In this document: positions 1 through 9,116 of the stretch, in pieces
Position numbering within the stretch: the stretch's first letter is position 1
Layout of the letters: every line of letters begins with the position of its first letter
Assembly (NCBI GenBank): GCA_035649235.1
Contig: DASRJX010000168.1
Coordinates: 1 to 22,666 of the forward strand
Direction of reading: 5' to 3'
Length of the DNA stretch: 22,666 nucleotides
Source of the DNA: DASRJX01 sp035649235
Lineage (GTDB): Bacteria; Acidobacteriota; Polarisedimenticolia; Gp22-AA2
Translations under genes and position numbers: made by a program
The notes under the pieces: model-generated
What the model was told of the DNA's origin: nothing
Databases searched by the model: none
The model's input: only the letters and a program-made list of their open reading frames with translations

Positions 1-1
1 T

Positions 2-289
2 GGTCTGACCGTCTTCGACGCCCGGACGCGGGAGGAAAAACGTCGCGTGGCGATGTCCCTCGAGGCCGCCGGCTCCGAAGGGCGGCTGTTCGGAGAGAAG
101 TTCGGAAAGAGTCCCGTGCCGATCGGGATCCTGATGCATCCGGACGGGAAGCGCGCCTACGTCGCCAACGCCAACGCCGACGCGGTGGCCGTCGTCGACC
201 TCACGAGCTGGATCGTGACCGGAACGCTGGTCGCCGGCCGCGAGCCCGACGGCATGGCCTACTCGCCCCTCCGGGTGTCGCAGCGCTGA
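2..289 (+). CDS. YVTN-type beta-propeller protein, C-terminal end (partial)
   Basis: Only the last 95 residues are in the window; the gene begins upstream. The frame is open from base 2, before the first in-frame ATG at 47, so that ATG is internal. The visible part has one clear beta-propeller blade signature: an HPDGKRAYVANANADAV stretch followed by VAVVDLTSW and a strand rich in Val and Thr. This is typical of the YVTN/NHL repeat proteins, often secreted or periplasmic, in which each blade has a 'P-DG-r-aYVaN...-vsVID' core. A second repeat start (GREPDGMAYSP) lies at the C-terminus. Repeat proteins of this type usually act as binding or scaffold modules; the substrate cannot be told here. 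The stop is TGA at 287-289. The protein's N-terminus and any signal peptide are outside the window. Confidence 0.75.
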   Translation, partial: GLTVFDARTREEKRRVAMSLEAAGSEGRLFGEKFGKSPVPIGILMHPDGKRAYVANANADAVAVVDLTSWIVTGTLVAGREPDGMAYSPLRVSQR

Positions 290-328
290 TCGCCCGCCCG
301 CGTTTCGCTCCGCCGGTGCAGCGCCAGA

Positions 329-354
329 GAGCGTGCCGTCACGAAGCGGCGCTC
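329..354. terminator. possible stem-loop between the propeller gene and tRNA-Lys
   Basis: A short imperfect inverted repeat: GAGCG (329-333) pairs with CGCTC (350-354), then a two-base bulge, then CCG (336-338) pairs with CGG (347-349) around an 8-base loop. It lies about 40 bases past the propeller stop and just beyond the 3' end of tRNA-Lys, where either transcript could end. There is no T-run on either side, so it is only a candidate. The rest of the 290-378 gap shows nothing else I can support. Confidence 0.22.
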
Positions 355-378
355 GGAAGGATCGGGACAGGAGCGACG

Positions 379-454
379 TGGTGAGCCGTGCAGGGATCGA
401 ACCTGCGACCCGCAGATTAAAAGTCTGCTGCTCTACCAACTGAGCTAACGGCCC
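379..454 (-). tRNA. tRNA-Lys (anticodon UUU)
   Basis: The minus strand folds as a full cloverleaf of 76 bases including an encoded CCA. The acceptor stem is GGGCCGT paired with ACGGCTC, with one G-U pair. U8 and A9 are present, the D-arm is GCTC...GAGC, and the T-arm has GTTCGATCC. The anticodon stem GCAGA/TCTGC closes the 7-base loop CTTTTAA, giving anticodon UUU for lysine. Its 5' end is only 13 bases past the rfbC stop on the same strand. I see no separate promoter in that gap, so it may be read through from rfbC or from a promoter inside it. Confidence 0.97.
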
Positions 455-467
455 ACTTCGCTGGAGT

Positions 468-1061
468 CTACCCGGGCGAGCGATCGGCTGCAACCGAGAA
501 GGCCGGAAGCGCCGACTCGGGGCGGGCGAGCCAGTCGGAGAGGCTTGCCGCGGCGGCGTCCTTCGGCGACAGGATCGGACGGGCGAGGGGCCAGGCGATA
601 CCGATGCGGGGATCGTTCCAGCGGATCGCCGACTCCCCTTTCGGGTTGTAGGGCGCCGTGCACTTATAGAGGATCTCGGCGTACTCCGTCTCGACGCAGA
701 AGCCGCGGGCGAACCCCGGCGGCGCATAGATCTGGATCCGGTTCTCGGGCGACGCCTCGATGGCGACGAAGCGCCCGAGCGTCGGCGATCCTCGCCGGAT
801 GTCGACCGCGACCAGGAGCGCCTTCCCCGAGATGACGCGCATCAGCTTTCCCATCGGCGGGTCGTACTGGAAGTGCAGGCCCCGCACCACGCCACGGCGC
901 GACCAGGACTGGTTCTCCTGGACGAAGCGGTCGGGGACGCCCATCGGGCCCAGGCTCTCGGCCCGGAAGACTTCCATGAAGTGCCCGCGATCGTCCTCGT
1001 AGACGTCGGGCTCGAGGACGACCACCTCGCCGAGGTGTCGTCCCACTTCCCGGATAGCCAT
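468..1061 (-). CDS. rfbC: dTDP-4-dehydrorhamnose 3,5-epimerase (RmlC/RfbC)
   Basis: Cupin-fold sugar-nucleotide epimerase that converts dTDP-4-keto-6-deoxyglucose to the L-lyxo form on the way to dTDP-L-rhamnose for surface polysaccharide. The protein is 197 residues, close to the family's usual 180-200. The core motif RGLHFQ gives Arg60 and the catalytic base His63. Lys72, Tyr132 in LYKCT and the WNDP...WP C-terminal motif are all in place. At position 119 the usual FAHGF is FARGF, so a His that lines the active site in studied RmlC enzymes is Arg here. I chose ATG 1061 because an AGGAGG lies 11 bases before it; the longer frame up to 1163 would overlap the likely -10 at 1095-1090. No rfbA, rfbB or rfbD is nearby, so the pathway is completed elsewhere. 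tRNA-Lys follows after 13 bases. Confidence 0.93.
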   Translation of the reverse strand: MAIREVGRHLGEVVVLEPDVYEDDRGHFMEVFRAESLGPMGVPDRFVQENQSWSRRGVVRGLHFQYDPPMGKLMRVISGKALLVAVDIRRGSPTLGRFVAIEASPENRIQIYAPPGFARGFCVETEYAEILYKCTAPYNPKGESAIRWNDPRIGIAWPLARPILSPKDAAAASLSDWLARPESALPAFSVAADRSPG

Positions 1062-1089
1062 GCTCGAAAGGCCCTCCTCGCGTCCGCCG

Positions 1090-1095
1090 ATCATA
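1090..1095 (-). promoter_or_regulatory. candidate -10 for rfbC
   Basis: The minus strand has TATGAT (5 of 6 to the sigma-70 -10) ending about 28 bases before the chosen rfbC ATG. The expected transcript start near 1083 leaves a short leader that holds the AGGAGG. No good -35 lies 17 bases upstream. A perfect TTGACA sits further up at 1151-1146 on the same strand but has no convincing -10 at the right distance. Confidence 0.33.
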
Positions 1096-1164
1096 ACCCC
1101 AGAACCCGGGACGCCGGCCTCCTTACGGTTTTGGAATCGGCGGAATGTCAAGGCCCGCCACATG

Positions 1165-1193
1165 TTGCCTCGCGCGCGGGCGATCCATAAGTT
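1165..1193 (+). promoter_or_regulatory. candidate promoter of the hybrid kinase gene
   Basis: TTGCCT (1165-1170), a 17-base spacer and TAAGTT (1188-1193). The match is weak, but the spacing is ideal and it predicts a transcript start near 1200, only about 6 bases before the ATG at 1206. No Shine-Dalgarno sequence precedes that ATG, which fits a near-leaderless transcript. Confidence 0.3.
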
Positions 1194-1205
1194 TACCTAC
1201 CGCGT

Positions 1206-3962
<2,757 letters not shown>

Positions 3963-3964
3963 GC

Positions 3965-4591
3965 ATGCGCATCCTGATCGCCGAAGACGATCTCGTGTCG
4001 CGCCGCATGCTCGAGGCCACCTTGCTCCGCTGGGGCTACGAGGTCGTGGTGACGAGCGACGGCCTGGCGGCCTGGCAGGCCCTCCAGGAGAAGGACGCGC
4101 CGCGGATGGCGATCCTCGACTGGATGATGCCGGGCCTCGACGGGATCGACATCTGCCGCAAGGCCCGCGCGCGGCCGACCTCCGAGCCGCCCTACGTCAT
4201 CCTGCTCACCGCCAAGGGGAGCAAGACCGACATCGTCAGCGGCCTGCAGTCCGGGGCGGACGACTACATCGTCAAGCCATTCGATCGGGACGAGCTGCGC
4301 GCCAGGGTGCAGGCCGGGGTGCGCATCCTGTCGCTGCAGGCCAGCCTGGCGGCCCGCGTCCGCGACCTCGAGGAGGCGCTGGCGCGCGTCAAGACGCTGC
4401 AGGGCCTGCTTCCGATCTGCTCCTACTGCAAGCGGGTGCGCAACGACCATCACTACTGGCAGCAGGTCGAGAGCTACGTCAGCGATCACTCCGACGCCCG
4501 CTTCAGCCACGGCATCTGCCCGGACTGCTACGAGAGCGTCGTCCGGCCCCAGCTCGAGATCCTCAACAGTGGCGATCGCAAGGCCGGTTGA
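3965..4591 (+). CDS. response regulator with a C-terminal Cys/His-rich (zinc-ribbon-like) tail
   Basis: A 208-residue protein. Residues 1-120 are a full receiver domain: acidic pair EDD at 7-9, phospho-acceptor Asp52 (ILDWMMPGLDG), the LLTAK switch Thr and Lys104 (VKPFD). A short helix, likely a coiled coil (about 125-147), leads to a tail of about 55 residues with C152-x2-C155 and H182-x2-C185-x2-C188, which looks able to hold a metal. I know this 'LPICSYCKR...YW.QVE.Y...FSHGICP.C' tail from the ends of other receiver and PAS proteins, but not its function. It has no DNA-binding helix-turn-helix. It starts 2 bases after the kinase stop with GGAG upstream, so the two are co-translated, and it is the likely phosphate acceptor from the kinase HPt domain. 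Confidence 0.93.
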   Translation: MRILIAEDDLVSRRMLEATLLRWGYEVVVTSDGLAAWQALQEKDAPRMAILDWMMPGLDGIDICRKARARPTSEPPYVILLTAKGSKTDIVSGLQSGADDYIVKPFDRDELRARVQAGVRILSLQASLAARVRDLEEALARVKTLQGLLPICSYCKRVRNDHHYWQQVESYVSDHSDARFSHGICPDCYESVVRPQLEILNSGDRKAG

Positions 4592-4602
4592 TCCCCGGCG
4601 CG

Positions 4603-4618
4603 GGCTCCGGCCGGAGCC
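4603..4618. terminator. palindromic stem-loop between convergent genes
   Basis: A perfect 16-base palindrome, GGCTCC-GGCC-GGAGCC, lies in the 33-base gap between the receiver gene stop (4591) and the decarboxylase stop (4625). It can form a 6-bp GC stem with a 4-base loop on either strand, placed to end both convergent transcripts. No T-run follows, so strength is uncertain. Confidence 0.4.
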
Positions 4619-4624
4619 GGCCCG

Positions 4625-6142
4625 TCACAGGCGCCGGCCGGCCGCCACGCGCGCGATGTGGCGCAGGACCGCGGCGACGTCCTCGTCGCGCGTCCGGTAG
4701 TTGAAGATCCCGAAGCGGAAATAGACCTCCCCGTCGAGACGCAGCGTAGGGAACCAGGTGTAGCCGCGGCGCTCCACCTCCTGCTGGATGGCGATCTGGG
4801 CCCGATTGAGCCGTCCGCGCGCCGCGGGTGTCCGGCGGCCGGCAGGCGGCAGGGGGCGCGCCCATTCCGGCAGGTAGCGGAAGCAGACGGTCGCGAGCTC
4901 CACGGGCGCATCGAAGACCTCGAAGCGCGGGTCCCGCCGGACCCTGCGCTCGAGCGCCAAGGCCACGTCCAGGGTGCGGTCCACGAGCCGCCCCAGGCCG
5001 GTGCGGCCCAACACCTGGATGGTCAGGTAGAGCTTGAGGCCGCGGAACGGGCGCGAGCCTTCGAGGGAGTAGTGGTAGAAGTCGAGCCGTCCCCTCTCCG
5101 CCTCCAGGTCCTTGCGCAGGTAGTCGGGCTCGGTCTCGAAGCTCCGCCGCAGCCGGGAGCCGTTCCGCGCCAGCAGCATCCCGAGGCTGAACGGCTGGAA
5201 CAGCCACTTATGCGGGTCGACGGTGACCGTGTCGGCGGTTTCGAGGCCGTCGAGCAGGCCCCGGCGGCGCGCGGAGAACAGCAGCGCGCCGCCGTAGGCG
5301 GCGTCGACGTGGCAGTGGGCTCCCGCCGCGTGGGCCGCCGCCGTGATCTTCCGGATCGGATCGACGTTGCCGGTGCTGGTCGTCCCGGCCGTCGCCACCA
5401 CGGCCATCGGCCGGAGGCCCTGGGCCCGGTCGAGCGCCAGGCGCTGCGCGAGCCGGTCGGCCCGCATCCGTCGGCCGCGGTCGACCGGCACCAGGACGAG
5501 TGCCCTCTCTCCCAGGCCCAGCAGGTCGAGCGAGCGGCGGATCGAGAAGTGCGCCTCCTCCGAAGCGTAGACGCGCAGCCGGCGGGCCAAAGGACCCGCC
5601 GTCCCCATAGAGCGCGCCCGGTCTCCCAGAGCCCTGTCGCGAGCCATCTTCAGCGCCAGCGTGTTGGCCACGCCGCCGCCACTCGTCAGCACCCCGAAGG
5701 CCCCGGGCCCGAACCCGATCAGGTCGTTGATCCAGCGCAGCAGGCGCATCTCGACGTGGGCCGCGGCGGGCCCCGCCTTCCAGGCGTCCACCGACTGGTT
5801 CAGCGAGGCCGCCAGGAGTTCGGCGAAGACGGCGACCGGCAGCGGCGCGGCGCAGAACAGGCCGAAGAGGCGAGGATGAGACATCCGCATCGAGTGACGA
5901 ACAACCGTGCGTCGCAGGTTCCGGAGGGCCCGCGCCGGGTCCCGCCCATGCTCCGGCAGCGCGCCGTCGAACAGCCGGGTCAGACGCGCGGCGGAAGCGC
6001 CGCTGTAGGTGCGGCCGCCCTCGCCCAGGAGCTGGTCGAGGACCTCCTCGAGGACGAGGCGACCGAAGCGGGCGGCGGAGGCGCGGCTCCCGAGGAGGCG
6101 ATCCTCCGGCGCCGGGCGGGGGCGGGGCAGGCGGACCCTCAG
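4625..6142 (-). CDS. PLP-dependent group II decarboxylase (aromatic amino acid/glutamate decarboxylase family)
   Basis: Cytosolic enzyme of about 505 residues that should remove CO2 from an amino acid; the substrate cannot be told from sequence. It has the group II set, numbered from the CTG at 6142: HP.LFG at about 89, EEAHFS with His198 (ring stacking), ATAGTTSTGNVDP at 250-262, HVDAAYGG with Asp280 (pyridine N), and DPHKW with Lys312 (Schiff base). The C-terminal FRFGIFNYRT..D motif is also typical. The start is odd: between the purA stop and the first canonical start (an ATG only 4 residues before HP.LFG) there is no ATG, GTG or TTG in this frame. CTG 6142 overlaps the purA TGA as CTGA, and CTG 6130 is the other candidate. 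Length to the HP motif fits the family. It lies directly downstream of purA and is probably co-transcribed. Confidence 0.88.
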   Translation of the reverse strand: MRVRLPRPRPAPEDRLLGSRASAARFGRLVLEEVLDQLLGEGGRTYSGASAARLTRLFDGALPEHGRDPARALRNLRRTVVRHSMRMSHPRLFGLFCAAPLPVAVFAELLAASLNQSVDAWKAGPAAAHVEMRLLRWINDLIGFGPGAFGVLTSGGGVANTLALKMARDRALGDRARSMGTAGPLARRLRVYASEEAHFSIRRSLDLLGLGERALVLVPVDRGRRMRADRLAQRLALDRAQGLRPMAVVATAGTTSTGNVDPIRKITAAAHAAGAHCHVDAAYGGALLFSARRRGLLDGLETADTVTVDPHKWLFQPFSLGMLLARNGSRLRRSFETEPDYLRKDLEAERGRLDFYHYSLEGSRPFRGLKLYLTIQVLGRTGLGRLVDRTLDVALALERRVRRDPRFEVFDAPVELATVCFRYLPEWARPLPPAGRRTPAARGRLNRAQIAIQQEVERRGYTWFPTLRLDGEVYFRFGIFNYRTRDEDVAAVLRHIARVAAGRRL

Positions 6143-7452
6143 CGGGCGGGAAGCCAGCGGGCGATGCGGCTCCCGGGCCTCAGGATGGTCTTCTCGCGGT
6201 GCGGCGAGACCGACACGATGCCGACCTCGCAGCCAACCACCGCCTCGATCCGCTCGATGTAACGCCGGGCCGCATCGGGAAGATCGTCGTACCGCGTCAC
6301 CCCGGAGGTGTCCTGCTGCCAGCCGGGCAGGGTCTCGTAGACCGGCCGGCAATCGCGCACCACCGCAGGGTCGGCCGGCAGGCTCTCGAGCCGCCTCCCG
6401 GCGTGCTCGTAGGCGACGCAGATCGGAATCTCCTCGAAGGCATCCAGCACGTCGAAGAGCGTCAGCGCCAGGCATTCGATCTGGTTGAGCGTCACCGAGT
6501 ACCGCGCCACGAGCGCGTCGAACCAGCCGCAGCGGCGAGGCCGGCCCGTGGTGCTTCCGTACTCGCGGCCGCGCTCGCGGATCCGCTGCCCGCTGTCGTC
6601 GTGGATCTCGGTCGGGAAGGGGCCCGCCCCGACCCGCGTCGAGTAGGCCTTCAGGACGCCGAACACGCCTTCGATGCGGATCGGGCTGATGCCGAGGCCT
6701 GAGCACGCCCCCCCGGCAGTGGAGGTGGAGGAGGTGACGTACGGGTAGGAGCCGTGGTCGAGGTCGAGCATCGTCCCCTGCGCGCCCTCGCACAGGACGA
6801 CGGCGCCCTCGTCCAGCCGCTCGTTGAGCAGCGCCGAGGTGTCGGCGACGTACGGGGCGAGGATCCGGCCCGCCTCGAGGTACTCCCCCGTCACCGAGTC
6901 CGGGTCCGGATCGGAGTCCGCCGGAAGGCCTTCGGCGCACGCCTGCCTCAGCATCGACGCAACGCCCGTCACCTTCGCGCGCAGCGTCTCCTGGTCCCTC
7001 AGATCGGCGACGCGCAGGCCGTAACGGCCCGCCTTGCTCTCATACGCCGGCCCGACGCCGAGCCGCGTCGTACCCAGGCGTCCTGCGGGCGCCCCGTCCT
7101 CCCGGGCGATGTCGCAGCCGCGGTGGTACGGCAGGATCACGTGCGCCCGGTCGCTGATCCTCAGATTCTCCTCCACCCGGACGCCCGCCCGGCGGAGGTC
7201 CTCGATCTCCTTGAACAGCGACGCTGGGTGGATCACCGTCCCGTTGCCGATCACGCAGAGCACCCCCTCCCGGAGGATCCCCGACGGCACGTGGTGCAGT
7301 GTTATGCGGCGACCGCCGGCCTCGATCGTGTGCCCGGCGTTCGGCCCGCCGCCGAAGCGCGCGACGATGTCCACCCGCTCGGTGAGCAGGTCGACGATTT
7401 TCCCCTTTCCCTCATCGCCCCACTGGGCGCCGACCACCACGAACGTTGACAT
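6139..7452 (-). CDS. purA: adenylosuccinate synthetase
   Basis: Joins IMP and aspartate using GTP to make adenylosuccinate, the first committed step to AMP. The protein is 437 residues against the usual 420-435. The N-terminal GAQWGDEGKGK loop holds catalytic Asp13, and GGPNAGHT holds His41, at the same numbers as the well-studied enzymes. STSTAGG, KAYSTRVGAGPFPTE and YGSTTGRPRRCGWFD are all present. GGAG lies 5 bases before the ATG. It is divergent from hutH, with 134 bases between. The downstream decarboxylase frame touches its stop codon. Confidence 0.98.
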   Translation of the reverse strand: MSTFVVVGAQWGDEGKGKIVDLLTERVDIVARFGGGPNAGHTIEAGGRRITLHHVPSGILREGVLCVIGNGTVIHPASLFKEIEDLRRAGVRVEENLRISDRAHVILPYHRGCDIAREDGAPAGRLGTTRLGVGPAYESKAGRYGLRVADLRDQETLRAKVTGVASMLRQACAEGLPADSDPDPDSVTGEYLEAGRILAPYVADTSALLNERLDEGAVVLCEGAQGTMLDLDHGSYPYVTSSTSTAGGACSGLGISPIRIEGVFGVLKAYSTRVGAGPFPTEIHDDSGQRIRERGREYGSTTGRPRRCGWFDALVARYSVTLNQIECLALTLFDVLDAFEEIPICVAYEHAGRRLESLPADPAVVRDCRPVYETLPGWQQDTSGVTRYDDLPDAARRYIERIEAVVGCEVGIVSVSPHREKTILRPGSRIARWLPAR

Positions 7453-7504
7453 GCGATCTCCGAGGCTTCAGGGTGCACGTATCCGGATGCGTGGGCGAGG
7501 CGTC

Positions 7505-7513
7505 ATGCTAGCA
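7505..7513 (-). promoter_or_regulatory. extended -10 candidate for purA
   Basis: The minus strand reads TGCTAGCAT, an extended -10 (TGn then TAGCAT, 4 of 6). The transcript would start near 7498, leaving a leader of about 46 bases. I find no -35 at the usual distance, which extended -10 promoters can do without. Confidence 0.35.
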
Positions 7514-7526
7514 GAAATCGACGCTG

Positions 7527-7535
7527 TGCTACTAT
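7527..7535 (+). promoter_or_regulatory. extended -10 candidate for hutH-hutU-rlmI
   Basis: TGCTACTAT on the plus strand is an extended -10 (TGn plus TACTAT, 4 of 6). The predicted start near 7542 sits just before the leader hairpin at 7544-7577. It lies back to back with the purA candidate: the two -10 elements are only about 13 bases apart. Confidence 0.4.
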
Positions 7536-7543
7536 GCCCGAGA

Positions 7544-7577
7544 TCCCGGACGGGCGCCCATTTCTTCGGGCGCGGGA
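7544..7577 (+). promoter_or_regulatory. stem-loop in the hutH leader
   Basis: Inner stem GCGCCC (7554-7559) with GGGCGC (7568-7573) around an 8-base loop, extended by TCCC (7544-7547) with GGGA (7574-7577) across a 6-base bulge. The GGGA in the outer stem lies 10-13 bases before the hutH ATG and is the only Shine-Dalgarno-like stretch there, so the fold could limit translation. This is a fold read by eye; chance stems are common in GC-rich DNA. Confidence 0.3.
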
Positions 7578-7586
7578 CCTCGGCCC

Positions 7587-9116
7587 ATGGCGGACATCCT
7601 CCTCGACGGCGACAGTCTGGATCTGCACGCGGTCGCGGCCGTGGCGCGCGGTGGCGCGCGCGTGGTGCTGACACCGACGGCGCGCCAGCGCATCGGCGCG
7701 GCGCACGCGGTCGTGCAACGGATCCTCGAAGGGAACGATCAGGTCTACGGGGTCAACACCGGCTTCGGCCACCTCAAGGACATCCGGATCCCGCGCGATC
7801 GCCTCGAGGCCCTGCAGCGGAACCTCATCCGCAGCCACTGCGCCGGCGTCGGCGAGACGCTCGATCCGGGAGCCACGCGGGTGATGATGCTGCTGCGGGC
7901 GCACGTCCTGGCCCGCGGTCATTCCGGCGTGCGGGCCGCCGTCGTCGAGGCGCTCGTCTCCCACCTGAACGCCGACCTGCTCCCGGTCGTGCCGGAGCAA
8001 GGATCGGTCGGCGCCAGCGGCGACCTCGCTCCCCTGGCGCACCTCGCCCTGCTGCTCATGGGCGAGGGCGAGGCGGTGCTGCGCGGCGAGAGGCTGCCGG
8101 CGCGCGAGGCGCAACAGCGAGCCGGCCTCTCGCCGCTGACCCTTGGTCCCAAGGAGGGGATCGCGCTCATCAACGGCACCCAGATGAGCACGGCGGTGGG
8201 TGCCCTGGCCCTCATCGAAGCCCAGAGCCTCGTGACGCTCGCCGACCTGTGCGGCGCCTCGAGCCTGGAGGCCCTCAAGGGAAGCCACCGGGCGTTCGAT
8301 CCACGCCTGCACGCCCTGCGCCCGCATCCGGGCCAGGTGGAGAGCGCGACGAATCTGAGAGCCCTGCTGCGCGACAGCGCCATCGAGGCCTCGCACGCGG
8401 GCTGCGGGCGGGTGCAGGACGCCTACTCGCTGCGCTGTATGCCCCAGGTCCACGGCGCCGCGCGCGAGGTGGTCCGCTTCGCGGCGTCGCTCCTCACAAC
8501 CGAGATCAACGCCGTCACCGACAATCCGATCGTCTTCCCCGCGCAGGGGGACCTCGTCTCGGGCGGCAACTTCCACGGCGAGGTGCCGGCGATAGCACTC
8601 GACGCGCTGGCGATCGGCGCGGCGGAGATAGCCTCCATCTCGGAGCGGCGCATCGAACGGCTGATGAACCCGGCGCTCTCCGGCCTGCCGCCTTTCCTGG
8701 CGAGCGATCCGGGCGTCGACTGCGGGCTCATGATGGCGCAGGTGACGGCGGCGGCTTTGGTCTCCGAGAACAAGATCCTGGCGCACCCCGCGAGCGTCGA
8801 CTCGATCCCGACCGAGGCGGGACAGGAAGACCACGTGTCGATGGCGCCGATCGCCGCCCGCAAGGCGCGCAGCGTGGTGCGGAACGCCCGCACGGTCCTG
8901 GCGATCGAGATGCTGTCCGCCTGCCAGGCGCTGGATCTCCTGCTCCCGCTCCGGCCGGGGCGCGGCCCCACGGCCGCCCGGGAGGCCGTGCGCCAGGTCG
9001 TCCCCCGCATGGAGGGGGATCGCGTGCTGTCCACCGACATCGCGGCGGTCGAGGCACTGGCCCGGGACGGCGGCCTCGTCCGGGCGGCGGAAGCGGCCTG
9101 CGGAAGGCTCCTGTGA
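7587..9116 (+). CDS. hutH: histidine ammonia-lyase
   Basis: Turns L-histidine into urocanate and ammonia, step one of histidine breakdown in the cytosol. The protein is 509 residues, the family norm. The prosthetic group MIO forms from Ala143-Ser144-Gly145 within GSVGASGDLAPLAH, almost the same number as in studied HutH. YGVNTGFG near 53, the NGT.MS motif, TDNP and the late Q-E-DHVSM motif are all present. A longer start is not needed: ATG 7587 gives a standard N-terminus. The stop overlaps the hutU GTG (GTGA). No HutC-type repressor gene is nearby; regulation is visible only as the candidate promoter and leader hairpin. Confidence 0.97.
   Translation: MADILLDGDSLDLHAVAAVARGGARVVLTPTARQRIGAAHAVVQRILEGNDQVYGVNTGFGHLKDIRIPRDRLEALQRNLIRSHCAGVGETLDPGATRVMMLLRAHVLARGHSGVRAAVVEALVSHLNADLLPVVPEQGSVGASGDLAPLAHLALLLMGEGEAVLRGERLPAREAQQRAGLSPLTLGPKEGIALINGTQMSTAVGALALIEAQSLVTLADLCGASSLEALKGSHRAFDPRLHALRPHPGQVESATNLRALLRDSAIEASHAGCGRVQDAYSLRCMPQVHGAAREVVRFAASLLTTEINAVTDNPIVFPAQGDLVSGGNFHGEVPAIALDALAIGAAEIASISERRIERLMNPALSGLPPFLASDPGVDCGLMMAQVTAAALVSENKILAHPASVDSIPTEAGQEDHVSMAPIAARKARSVVRNARTVLAIEMLSACQALDLLLPLRPGRGPTAAREAVRQVVPRMEGDRVLSTDIAAVEALARDGGLVRAAEAACGRLL

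Noticed and set aside
1140..1165. Possible sigma-54 site (TGGCGGGCCTTGAC on the minus strand) near rfbC
   Set aside because: It lacks the GC at -12 with the right spacing to the GG at -24.
4658..6262. A 534-residue plus-strand frame across the decarboxylase
   Set aside because: It is antisense to a gene with clear PLP-enzyme motifs and has none of its own.
6143..6940. Upstream extension of the decarboxylase frame through purA
   Set aside because: It is purA out of frame, low-complexity Arg/Gly/Pro-rich, and the conserved enzyme begins near the purA stop.
7640..7670. Tandem GTGGCGCGC near the hutH N-terminus as a repeat element
   Set aside because: Only two short copies inside coding sequence, explained by Val-Ala-Arg codon choice.
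7034..9112. Upstream extension of the hutU frame across purA and hutH
   Set aside because: Out-of-frame reading of two well-supported genes; GTG 9113 with GGAAGG is the real start.
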